From the NCBI GenBank assembly GCA_964452115.1, contig CAYVKY010000017.1, forward strand, positions 1 to 24,869: 24,869 nucleotides of DNA. The letters are read 5' to 3'. This document shows positions 6,797 to 14,700 of this stretch, piece after piece. The translations under genes and the position numbers were made by a program. This DNA comes from CAYVKY01 sp964452115. Its GTDB lineage: Bacteria; Bacteroidota; Ignavibacteria; Tepidaquicellales; Tepidaquicellaceae. A model generated the notes under the pieces. It saw only the letters and a program-made list of their open reading frames with translations, was not told the origin of the DNA and ran no database searches. Positions within the stretch are counted from its first letter, which is position 1. Every line of letters starts with the position of its first letter.

Positions 6797-7986
6797 TATA
6801 TGATATTCATTTCTTTTCCGATTTTTTCAAATACCTCGAGTACTTTATCCAGATGTGAATCTTCGTGTACAGCCATATATGATGTGCGGAGCATAGCCAT
6901 ATTCGGCGGCACTCCCGGTGAAACGAATGCATTTACAAATATTCCGTTGTCAAAAAGTTTTCTCCAGAAATGGAATGCTTTGAAATCGTCTCCGACAATT
7001 ACAGGAACAATCGGAGTTCTGCCGTCGGGCACATTGAATCCCATTGCCTTGAATCCCTGACGCATTTTATCGCCGTTTCTTGCAAGCCTTTCCACGCGCT
7101 CCGGTTCTGCCTCTAGAATTTCAAGTGCTGCAATAGCTGCGGCTACCGAAGGCGGAGTAGGTGATGCAGAGAAAATTAATGCGGAAGAATGATGCTTGAG
7201 ATAATTTATAACGGCTTTTTCGCTGGCAACAAATCCGCCCAGTGAAGCGAGTGTTTTTGAAAACGTTCCCATAATCAGGTCTATATCTTTGTCGAGTGAA
7301 AAATCCGATGCAGTTCCCCTTCCTCCGACACCGATAACACCGAGTGAATGTGCGTCATCCACCATAATCTTTGCATTATACTTTTTTGCAATACGGTTAA
7401 GGTCTGTAAGATTTACAATATCTCCCGTTGTGGAAAATACGCCGTCTGTGGTAATAAGTTTGTTGGACTTCAGCGGAAGTTTGCTGATAACATTTTCGAG
7501 GTCTTCCATATCGTTGTGCCTGTATCTGAGGAAGTCCACATTCAGACCGCGAGCCATCATACATCCTACCATTATACTGGCATGATTTTCCTTGTCGGAA
7601 ATTATATATTCACCTTTATTCGCTAAAGTCGGAATTATCCCCTGCGCCGTCTGATATCCCGTGGAATACAGTAATACCGCTTCTTTATTAAGGAATTTTG
7701 CAAGTTTTGCTTCCAGTTCAATGTGCAAATCCAAAGTGCCGGTCAGATATCTTGAACCGGAACAGCCGGTGCCATATTTTTTTAAAGCGTTATGCGCAGC
7801 TTCAACAACTTTCGGGTGCGTTGTCAGACCGTGATAATTGTTTGACCCCGCCATGATAATCTCTCTTCCTTCGATTTTTACAACCGGACCTTCGTTCCTT
7901 TCGATGGTTCTGAAGTAAGGATACAAGCCCATCTTCTTAATATCATCAGCTTTTGTAAAATTATAGCACTTTGTAAATAAATTCAT
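6796..7986 (-). CDS. Serine palmitoyltransferase-like alpha-oxoamine synthase
   Basis: This 396-residue protein is a PLP-dependent fold-type I enzyme of the alpha-oxoamine synthase family (serine palmitoyltransferase, AONS/BioF, KBL). Visible features are YGTGCSGSRYLTGTLDLH at 71-88, His135 in ENHASI (PLP-stacking), DDAHSLG at 210-216 and the PLP lysine Lys244 in GTFSKTLASLGG. The start GLYPYFRTIE and the segments GSNNYHGLTTHPKV and IMGTFSK resemble Bacteroidetes-type serine palmitoyltransferases more than BioF. Those enzymes join serine to a fatty acyl-CoA, the first step of sphingolipid synthesis. No biotin genes are nearby, while a CerR-like reductase gene lies divergently next door, which supports the lipid role. 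Glycine C-acetyltransferase or AONS remain alternatives. Confidence 0.8.
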   Translation of the reverse strand: MNLFTKCYNFTKADDIKKMGLYPYFRTIERNEGPVVKIEGREIIMAGSNNYHGLTTHPKVVEAAHNALKKYGTGCSGSRYLTGTLDLHIELEAKLAKFLNKEAVLLYSTGYQTAQGIIPTLANKGEYIISDKENHASIMVGCMMARGLNVDFLRYRHNDMEDLENVISKLPLKSNKLITTDGVFSTTGDIVNLTDLNRIAKKYNAKIMVDDAHSLGVIGVGGRGTASDFSLDKDIDLIMGTFSKTLASLGGFVASEKAVINYLKHHSSALIFSASPTPPSVAAAIAALEILEAEPERVERLARNGDKMRQGFKAMGFNVPDGRTPIVPVIVGDDFKAFHFWRKLFDNGIFVNAFVSPGVPPNMAMLRTSYMAVHEDSHLDKVLEVFEKIGKEMNII

Positions 7987-8095
7987 TCTTTTAGTGATTA
8001 ATTAAAAATATCTACAAATATCGGTAAAAATTTATAAATAGAAAATGGAATTAATTATTAATAATTTAATGGATATTTTACATAAAAATCGAATA

Positions 8096-9079
8096 ATGAG
8101 AGCATTTATCACAGGAGCGACAGGATTTGTCGGCAGTCATCTCACGGATGACCTGATTTCAAAGGGTTATGAGGTGAAGTGCCTTAAGAGGAAAACATCA
8201 TCAATGAAGTGGCTTGAAGGCAAAAACGTTGAATTTGTCGAAGGCGACCTTTTTTCGAATGAAATACTTGAAGAAGCGGTAAAAGATGTGGATTATGTTT
8301 TTCATATTGCGGGAGTCGTTAAAGCGAAAAACAAAGAGGAATTCAGGAAAGCAAATTATTTTGCAACAAAAAATCTCCTTGAAATCTGCAAAAAAGCGAA
8401 CCCCAATCTGAAAAAGTTCATTCTCGTGTCAACTCAGGCACTATGCGGACCTTCGCCCGATATGACACCTATAACCGAAGAATATCCCCCGAAGCCGCAT
8501 ACGACTTACGGTATTACAAAACTCGAAGGAGAACTCGAAGCATTAAAATATAAAGACATTTTTCCGGTAACAGTTGTGCGTCCGCCTGCGATTTACGGAC
8601 CAAGAGATACCGAAATTCTGATTTATTTTCAGATGGCTGCAAAAGGAATCACACCGCTAATAGGTTTCGGAGATAAATTTGTGAGCCTGATTTATGTTAA
8701 AGATTTAACGCAGGGAATTATTCTCGCTGCGGAAAACGAAAATTCGAACGGTGAAGTATTTTTTATTTCATCCGACAGATATTATAACTGGAAGGAAGTC
8801 GGTGAAACGGCTTCATCTCTGATGAACAAAAAGAGTATAAATATTAAATTCCCCCACTGGCTCGTATATACAGTCGGTTTTTTTGCGCAGATATTTGCAG
8901 CGATTGCAGGGAAAGCAGCAACTCTGAATATAGAAAAATGCTGGGACCTTACGCGCAAAGCATGGATATGCTCAAATGAAAAATCAAAAAGAATGCTCGG
9001 CTTTCAGGAGAAATATTCTCTGAAAGACGGATTCAAATTAACTTATGAATGGTACAAACAAAACAACTGGATTAAATGA
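8096..9079 (+). CDS. NAD-dependent epimerase/reductase of extended SDR type, candidate ceramide reductase (CerR-like)
   Basis: This 327-residue extended short-chain dehydrogenase has a nucleotide-binding GATGFVG at residues 7-13 and a catalytic Tyr138-x3-Lys142 (YGITK), preceded by VSTQALCGPS at 111-120. RPPAIYGPRD follows later. A C-terminal hydrophobic stretch (WLVYTVGFFAQIFAAIAG) may associate with membranes. The pattern resembles the bacterial ceramide reductase CerR group, and the neighbouring divergent serine palmitoyltransferase-like gene fits that role. A sugar-nucleotide or steroid-type substrate is possible. I chose the ATG at 8096, not the one at 8045, because the Rossmann strand starts right after it; the extra 17 residues look like translated leader. 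The stop overlaps argS by four bases. Confidence 0.7.
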   Translation: MRAFITGATGFVGSHLTDDLISKGYEVKCLKRKTSSMKWLEGKNVEFVEGDLFSNEILEEAVKDVDYVFHIAGVVKAKNKEEFRKANYFATKNLLEICKKANPNLKKFILVSTQALCGPSPDMTPITEEYPPKPHTTYGITKLEGELEALKYKDIFPVTVVRPPAIYGPRDTEILIYFQMAAKGITPLIGFGDKFVSLIYVKDLTQGIILAAENENSNGEVFFISSDRYYNWKEVGETASSLMNKKSINIKFPHWLVYTVGFFAQIFAAIAGKAATLNIEKCWDLTRKAWICSNEKSKRMLGFQEKYSLKDGFKLTYEWYKQNNWIK

Positions 9080-10722
9080 AATCATACATTGAAAAAATAA
9101 TAAAAGACACGATACAAGAATTAAATTATCCCGAGGTTGAATTTACGGTTGAACCGCCGAAGGAAGAAAAGTTCGGTGACTACTCCGTGAATATCGCTAT
9201 GCTTCTTGCGCGTCCGCTGAAATCCAATCCGCGGAAAATTGCGCAGGAAATTCTGGACAACCTTAAATACGACAAAAAGCAATTTGATAAAATTGAAATC
9301 GCAGGCGCCGGGTTTATAAATTTCTTTTTCAGCAATGAATATTATCACGGCATATTAAAATATATTACGGAAAAAGGCGACAGTTTCGGCAGACTTGAAA
9401 TAAACAAAGGCAGAAAAGTTAATCTGGAATGGGTAAGCGCAAATCCCACAAAGCCGCTGCATTCGGGACACGGCAGGCAGATTTGTCTCGGCAAAGCGAT
9501 TGCGAATATGCTTGAATGGTCGGGATATGAAGTTACGCGCGAATATTATTACAATGATGCAGGCAACCAGATGAACCTGCTTGCGGAGTCGGTATATGCG
9601 CGATATATGGAGATATTCGATAAAGATTTTCCCTTCCCTGAAAACGGTTACAAAGGCGATTACATAAAAGAAATTGCAAAGGAAATTTATGATGAGTACG
9701 GAGAGAAATATAAAGATTCGAATGAATTGGATTTTTTCCGCAAATACGGTGAGCAGTATAATTTCAAACTCATACGTGCAACGCTTGAACGTCTGGGAAT
9801 TCATCACGATGTTTTTTTCAGCGAGTCATCGCTGTATAATGACGGTTCAATAAAAAAACTTCTCACGGAATTTGAAGAAAGAAACTTGTCTTATGAAAAA
9901 GACGGAGCTTTGTGGCTGAAAGGCAGAACAGATTTTGAACACGAAAAGGACAAAGTTATAATCAAAAATACAGGCGAATACACTTACCGCCTGCCCGATA
10001 TGGCTTACCACATCAATAAACTTGAAAGAGGTTTTGACCTGCTGATAGATATATTCGGCGCAGACCACAGCGATACTTACAAAGAAGTGCTGCACGGAAT
10101 TCAGCTGCTGGATTATGACATTTCAAAAATCAAAGTTATCATACATCAGATGGTAACATTCCGTATGGGAGACGAGAGCGTGAAAATGAGCGGAAGGTTC
10201 GGAACATTTTACAGTCTTGACAATCTGCTTGATGATATCGGATGTGATGCAACGCAGTTTTTCTTTATTATGCGCGGGGCGAATTCGCAGCTGGATTTTG
10301 ATATCGAACTTGCAAAAGAGCAGTCGGATAAAAACCCGGTTTACTATCTGCAATACGCGCACGCAAGGATTTGCGGAATTCTGAGGCACAGCACTGAAGT
10401 ATCTGAAAAGATTAAAAATATTGTTCCTGACTTATCATTGCTTAAGGAAAAAGATGAAATTGACCTTATCAAACAACTTTCAATGTTCCCTGAGGAACTC
10501 ACATCGTCACTTGAATTCCTCGAGCCTCATAAAATTATAACATACCTTAATAATGTCGCGGCTGCATTCCACAGATTTTACAGAAACAGCAGGGTAATAA
10601 ATCAGGAAGACCTGAATATGACTGCTGCAAGGCTGGCACTGTGCGGCGCTGCAAAGCAGGTACTTAAAAACGGATTTTCTATTATTGGAATTTCTGCCCC
10701 GGAAAGAATGGAGCGGGAGTGA
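9076..10722 (+). CDS. argS: Arginine--tRNA ligase
   Basis: This 548-residue class I synthetase charges tRNA-Arg with arginine using ATP. An N-terminal Add-1 domain (about 1-90, with FGDYSVNIAMLLA) is followed by EWVSANPTKPLHSGH, with the HIGH-type site HSGH at 129-132. The KMSK-type loop appears as KMSGR at 370-374. A C-terminal all-alpha DALR anticodon-binding domain (about 425-548) ends SAPERM, as in most ArgS. Length is normal. The ATG overlaps the upstream reductase stop (ATGA). An intrinsic terminator follows 23 bases after the stop. Confidence 0.97.
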   Translation: MKSYIEKIIKDTIQELNYPEVEFTVEPPKEEKFGDYSVNIAMLLARPLKSNPRKIAQEILDNLKYDKKQFDKIEIAGAGFINFFFSNEYYHGILKYITEKGDSFGRLEINKGRKVNLEWVSANPTKPLHSGHGRQICLGKAIANMLEWSGYEVTREYYYNDAGNQMNLLAESVYARYMEIFDKDFPFPENGYKGDYIKEIAKEIYDEYGEKYKDSNELDFFRKYGEQYNFKLIRATLERLGIHHDVFFSESSLYNDGSIKKLLTEFEERNLSYEKDGALWLKGRTDFEHEKDKVIIKNTGEYTYRLPDMAYHINKLERGFDLLIDIFGADHSDTYKEVLHGIQLLDYDISKIKVIIHQMVTFRMGDESVKMSGRFGTFYSLDNLLDDIGCDATQFFFIMRGANSQLDFDIELAKEQSDKNPVYYLQYAHARICGILRHSTEVSEKIKNIVPDLSLLKEKDEIDLIKQLSMFPEELTSSLEFLEPHKIITYLNNVAAAFHRFYRNSRVINQEDLNMTAARLALCGAAKQVLKNGFSIIGISAPERMERE

Positions 10723-10745
10723 TTTTTATACTTTAAAAAGGATAT

Positions 10746-10773
10746 AAAAAAACCCTCAAAAGAGGGTTTTTTT
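10746..10773. terminator. Bidirectional intrinsic terminator between argS and the convergent gene
   Basis: Seven A, CCCTC, a four-base loop, GAGGG, then seven T. The symmetric A and T tracts serve both argS on the plus strand and the minus-strand gene ending at 10801. Confidence 0.9.
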
Positions 10774-10800
10774 ATATGGAAATATTAACTTTTTGAAGTC

Positions 10801-11379
10801 TTATTTCTTTGTGTCTTTCTTTTCGTCTTTCTTTACATCTTTCTTTGCATCTTTTTTCTCATCTTTTTTCACTTCTTTTTTTGCATCTTTCTTTGCATCT
10901 TTTTTTGCATCTTTCTTCTCGTCTTTTTTCAAATCTTTCTTTGCATCTTTTTTCTCTTCTTTCTTTAAATCTTTGGTGCCTTCTTTTGATGCATCTTTCT
11001 TTTCTTCAACGCCTTCTTTTTTTACAGCTTTTTTCTTTTTAAAAGATTGTTTGTAAAGTTTTTCTTTCATACCATCGAACTTTGTTGCCTGATCTTTTGT
11101 GAAGATTTTTCCGAGCTCGGTGTTCTGTTCAGCCTGAAGTTTTTTCATGGCTTCTGCGTTTGCTTTTTTGTCGCCTTTTAAATCTTTAACTTTGGTTTCA
11201 TAGGTTAACAGTGACTGATAAACCTTTGTGTACTGATCTTTGTCGAGTTTTAATTTGCTGTACAGATAGTCAGCTTTGTGACCTGCTTTATCAGCCGGTA
11301 ACTGCTGTGCAAAGGATGTTGAGAAACTTACGAGTACTGCAACAACCAACATTGAAACAAATAATTTTGCTTTTGACAT
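10801..11379 (-). CDS. Secreted protein with Spy/CpxP-like helical domain and Lys/Asp repeat tail
   Basis: I start at the ATG at 11377-11379 because it opens a clean signal peptide (MSKAKLFVSM to SFAQQ). The longer frame starting at 11448 adds 23 leader-like residues. The mature 168 residues hold a helical segment (about 35-112: LKLDKDQYTKVYQSLL, AMKKLQAEQNTELGKIFTKDQATKFDGMKE) that resembles the LTxxQ Spy/CpxP-type periplasmic helical proteins. A low-complexity tail (about 113-192) of KKDAKKD and KKDEKKD units follows. Function is unknown; a periplasmic or outer-membrane-associated stress or metal role would be speculation. The tail resembles histone-like or linker sequences only in composition. 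Confidence 0.75.
   Translation of the reverse strand: MSKAKLFVSMLVVAVLVSFSTSFAQQLPADKAGHKADYLYSKLKLDKDQYTKVYQSLLTYETKVKDLKGDKKANAEAMKKLQAEQNTELGKIFTKDQATKFDGMKEKLYKQSFKKKKAVKKEGVEEKKDASKEGTKDLKKEEKKDAKKDLKKDEKKDAKKDAKKDAKKEVKKDEKKDAKKDVKKDEKKDTKK
10806..10975 (-). repeat. Tandem 12-base repeats encoding KKDA/KKDE units
   Basis: The 3' part of the preceding gene is built from degenerate 12-base units such as GATGCAAAGAAA read on the minus strand, encoding Lys-Lys-Asp-Ala/Glu. Such arrays can change length by slippage without breaking the frame. Confidence 0.7.
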
Positions 11380-11780
11380 TTGTTTAATTAATAATTTTAG
11401 TTTATAAACAGCATTAAAAATAACAGGATTCTTTTTAAAAGTAAACAAACAAATTTATACATTTTTATCGGAAAATTCACGCTTGTCGAAAATAAAATAA
11501 TGATTTGTTTAAATTATTTTCCTCACACCGCAGTTGTTATTTTTCTCACACCGTCGTTATAATTTTCTTCCTCACCCCGATAGGGGTGAAATGTTTGTAG
11601 CAAATGAATGTATCTTAACATTATACCCCGTAGGGGTTGAACGTTTAGTTACTATCAGCTTTAAACGTTAAATCCCTACGAAATAATTTTGACTCGATAT
11701 CATATAGCTACAAACGTTTTATTCCTACGGGATAATTTTTCACATTCACTGAGATATCGGCGCGATGTAAAAACCATTGT
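11380..11780. other. Intergenic region with degenerate repeats, no gene
   Basis: About 400 bases between a minus-strand gene starting at 11379 and the alpha-2-macroglobulin gene ending at 11781. From about 11518 to 11579 there are three degenerate copies of a CTCAC-C-CCG-rich block separated by T-rich stretches. The CGTAGGGG-type repeats (separate entry) follow. No ORF, tRNA or clear terminator was found. The promoter of the 11379 gene must lie at its left end. Confidence 0.6.
11574..11739. repeat. Four short repeats, two direct then two inverted (CCCCGTAGGGG...ACGTTTGTAGC family)
   Basis: Copies at about 11574-11602, 11625-11652 (plus sense: ACCCCGTAGGGGTTGAACG type) and 11657-11690, 11707-11739 (minus sense: GCTACAAACG then TTCCTACGGG). 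Each pairs a small GTAGGG palindrome with an ACGTTTGTAGC-like arm. Together they could fold into a large cruciform or hairpin. This resembles the short palindromic intergenic repeats common in FCB-group genomes. Confidence 0.75.
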
Positions 11781-14700
11781 TTATTTATCCGTGATTTTTA
11801 TTGTGTAACCTGCGGTGTTTCCTCTGTATTCTGGGTAATACATCAGTTCCGCATTTGTCGGGTTGATGGTGTATTCACCGGGAATCTGCGCTCTGAGAAT
11901 ATAACTGAATTCCATTTCATCACTGTAAAGATTCGTTGCGAAAAATACCATTTTATCATCTCTGATATCTTTATCCGCGTACCACCATCTCCAGTAATAA
12001 TAATCATAACCGGTGAATTCCTTTTCGTCCTGTACTTTTATTGTCCAGTCGTCTTTCACCACTTCGCAGCCCGCCGGCAGCGGGTCTTCCAGCATAAAGT
12101 AATTAAGGTCTTTGTCCTTTGCATACACTTTCAGTTTCACAAAAATCAGGTCGCCGCTTTTAACCTCACCGTTGAAATATTTCTTTTTATAATCAATCTT
12201 TTCATCATTGTAATGTTTGTACTGGTCGAGCAGGTAATATTCTTTTTCTACTCTGAATCCTGACTCCGATGATACCGTGTTTTCCGAGTTATCAAAATAC
12301 ACAAGCTGTGATGAGTAATACAATTTCCCCTTCCCTTTCTTTTCAATGCGGACCTGATTTTCACCTGCATTTAATTTATCGTAGGAAATATTTATTACGG
12401 AATCTTTTTTGAAAACGTCATCTTTTGTATATGCTTTTGAATAACAAAGTTCATTATTCAGATATACATTTGCCGTGAAATCCGCATCAAGTTCTTTCGA
12501 CTGCTTCAGATAGTCAATCATTGAATATACTATATTTGCCGTTTCCTGCGTACTGTGCCACGCATAGCCGCGCCTTTGCTGCAGAAGCCACCTGACAGAT
12601 TTATCAATAAGGTTTGAATTCGGCTTTATGTTCGCCAGCGCCTTCAGAACCATTGAGGTTGTCTGAACCCTGTCGCCGCGCCAGTCATACCGGTATGTTC
12701 CGCCTTCCCAGTAAACAAGCTCATCAGTCATACTTTTGTAAGATGATTCAAGTTTATTTACGATGCGCATTGCATCACTCATATATCCGATGTTATAATA
12801 CGCAAGAGCCATCAACGCAAGCGAATAGTTGTCCAAAGATGATGATTCAAGATTTCCAAGTTCTTTTGCGGTGGCATTGATATCCTTCACCTTGAAAGTT
12901 GACAGCACATACATCATATACGTTTTAGTAACTGCATCGGATTCCTTTTTATAAAGATTATTAATTGCATTAAGTCCATTTGTTACCGCAGTATTTTTGA
13001 CAGTATAGCCGGAATTCTTTGCGATGTTTAATCCATATACTACATAAGCAGTCATAAATCCCTGCGAATTGTCATTCTGCCACCAGCCCCATCCGCCGTC
13101 AGAATGCTGGAAGCTGTAAAGCCTGTCAAGTCCGGCAGATACCATTTTCGGAAGTTCCTGTTTTGATTTTTCATTCAATGGAATATTCAGTTCTTTGTAT
13201 GCGTCTGCAACAACTATTGACGGAAGGAATCTGCTCATAGTCTGCTCCACGCATCCGTAAGGATATCCGATAAGTTCATCAAGCGAATTCAGAAGCGTCG
13301 AAGCAATTGACGGAGAAATCGAAAATGAAAGTTTTGCGGATTTTTTATCTATAAATGACGGCACTCCGTAAGATTTAGTTTCCGATTGATTGTCTCCGCT
13401 TAAATCCGCAATCACGGGTGTCGTGATTTTAAGTCCTTTCGGCTGCATCGGAACTTTCAATTCCACTGCATCGGATTCTTCATCGGTTAATGCTTCGCAG
13501 TAAAGTTTTGCGTCGCCTGCCGCATTAGTCACTTTGATGTTCCAGTCAATTTTTTCATCCGTGTTTTTTCCGAGCGTCAGAATTTTTTCGTTATCGCCTG
13601 TAAAGTCCACTCCTTCGGCTTTGAAGTGCACCCTTACTTTTTTCTCTGAATCCAGATAATTGTGAACAATGGTTGTAATTGTTACATTATCCCCGCTTTG
13701 CAAAAATCTTGGTGTTTCCATTCTGACAAGAAGATTTTTTCTTGTAATCACTTTCACAATATTTTCACCGACCTTTGTATCCTGCGTCACCACGCGCGCC
13801 GTCATCCGCCACTGTGTAAGGTTATCGGGGTATTTCACTTCTACTGTTGCAAATCCGTTTTCATCGGTTGTTACATAAGGCATCCAAAGTATTGCATCCT
13901 TAAAATCCGAGCGTACTTCAGGTTCAACTTCATCAATGACGACCACCTTTTGGTTAGTACGTCCGCCTTTTATGTTAATAGTTTCAACTTTGGCATAATC
14001 CTTTGAAACCGGTTCATTCCTAACTGTCATATCTTGCTTTATTTCAGATTCTTCAACGGTAAGAACCTTCAGTAAATTCTGATTAACTTTATAACTGACA
14101 TTAATTACACCGCCTTTATTTACCTTAATATTTCCTAATTCTTTTATTCCATCATTTGTATATATACCTAATTCATATTTCCCTTCGGGAAGTTTGAATT
14201 CTATACTTCCGCTATCGTCAGTACTTCCGGCTGAATATTCATCATCAATTATTACGAGTAAATTACTTACCGGCTCACCTGTTTCTTCATCCCTGAATAC
14301 CGCCCTGATTGTACCAAGTTCGGACTCGGACATTTTCTTAGTGTTAAACTTTTCATATATTGATTGCAAATGGGAATAGCCGTACGTTCTGTTGTTGTCA
14401 TTGAAAGTTGTATAGATATAATTGTATTGCGCAGAATAAAATGATTTTCTGATATCCTTTGCATTTTCTTTGTGAATTGCATATATGCTTTCATCAATTA
14501 CACCAAGCGACACTTCCGCATTGCTCACCGGATTGCCTTTGTAATCAAGCACACGCACTTTCATTTCGCCGGTTTCTTTCGGTTTATAAATTTCGCTCGA
14601 CGGTGTAAGTTCAACGGTCAGGAATTTATCTTCGGGAATTATCACAACAGTTTTTGAATTATTATTAAACACCGAATTAAATATATAATTTGCGGTAATC

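Noticed and set aside
6796..7986. 8-amino-7-oxononanoate synthase (bioF)
   Set aside because: Sequence segments fit the serine palmitoyltransferase branch better and no biotin genes are near, though this cannot be excluded.
8045..8095. Upstream ATG of the epimerase/reductase
   Set aside because: The first 17 residues lie before the Rossmann strand and are AT-rich leader-like; the ATG at 8096 is directly before it.
10793..11056. Plus-strand frame rich in Phe and Ser (FFSSFF...)
   Set aside because: It is the antisense of the Lys/Asp repeat tail and has no signal or family match.
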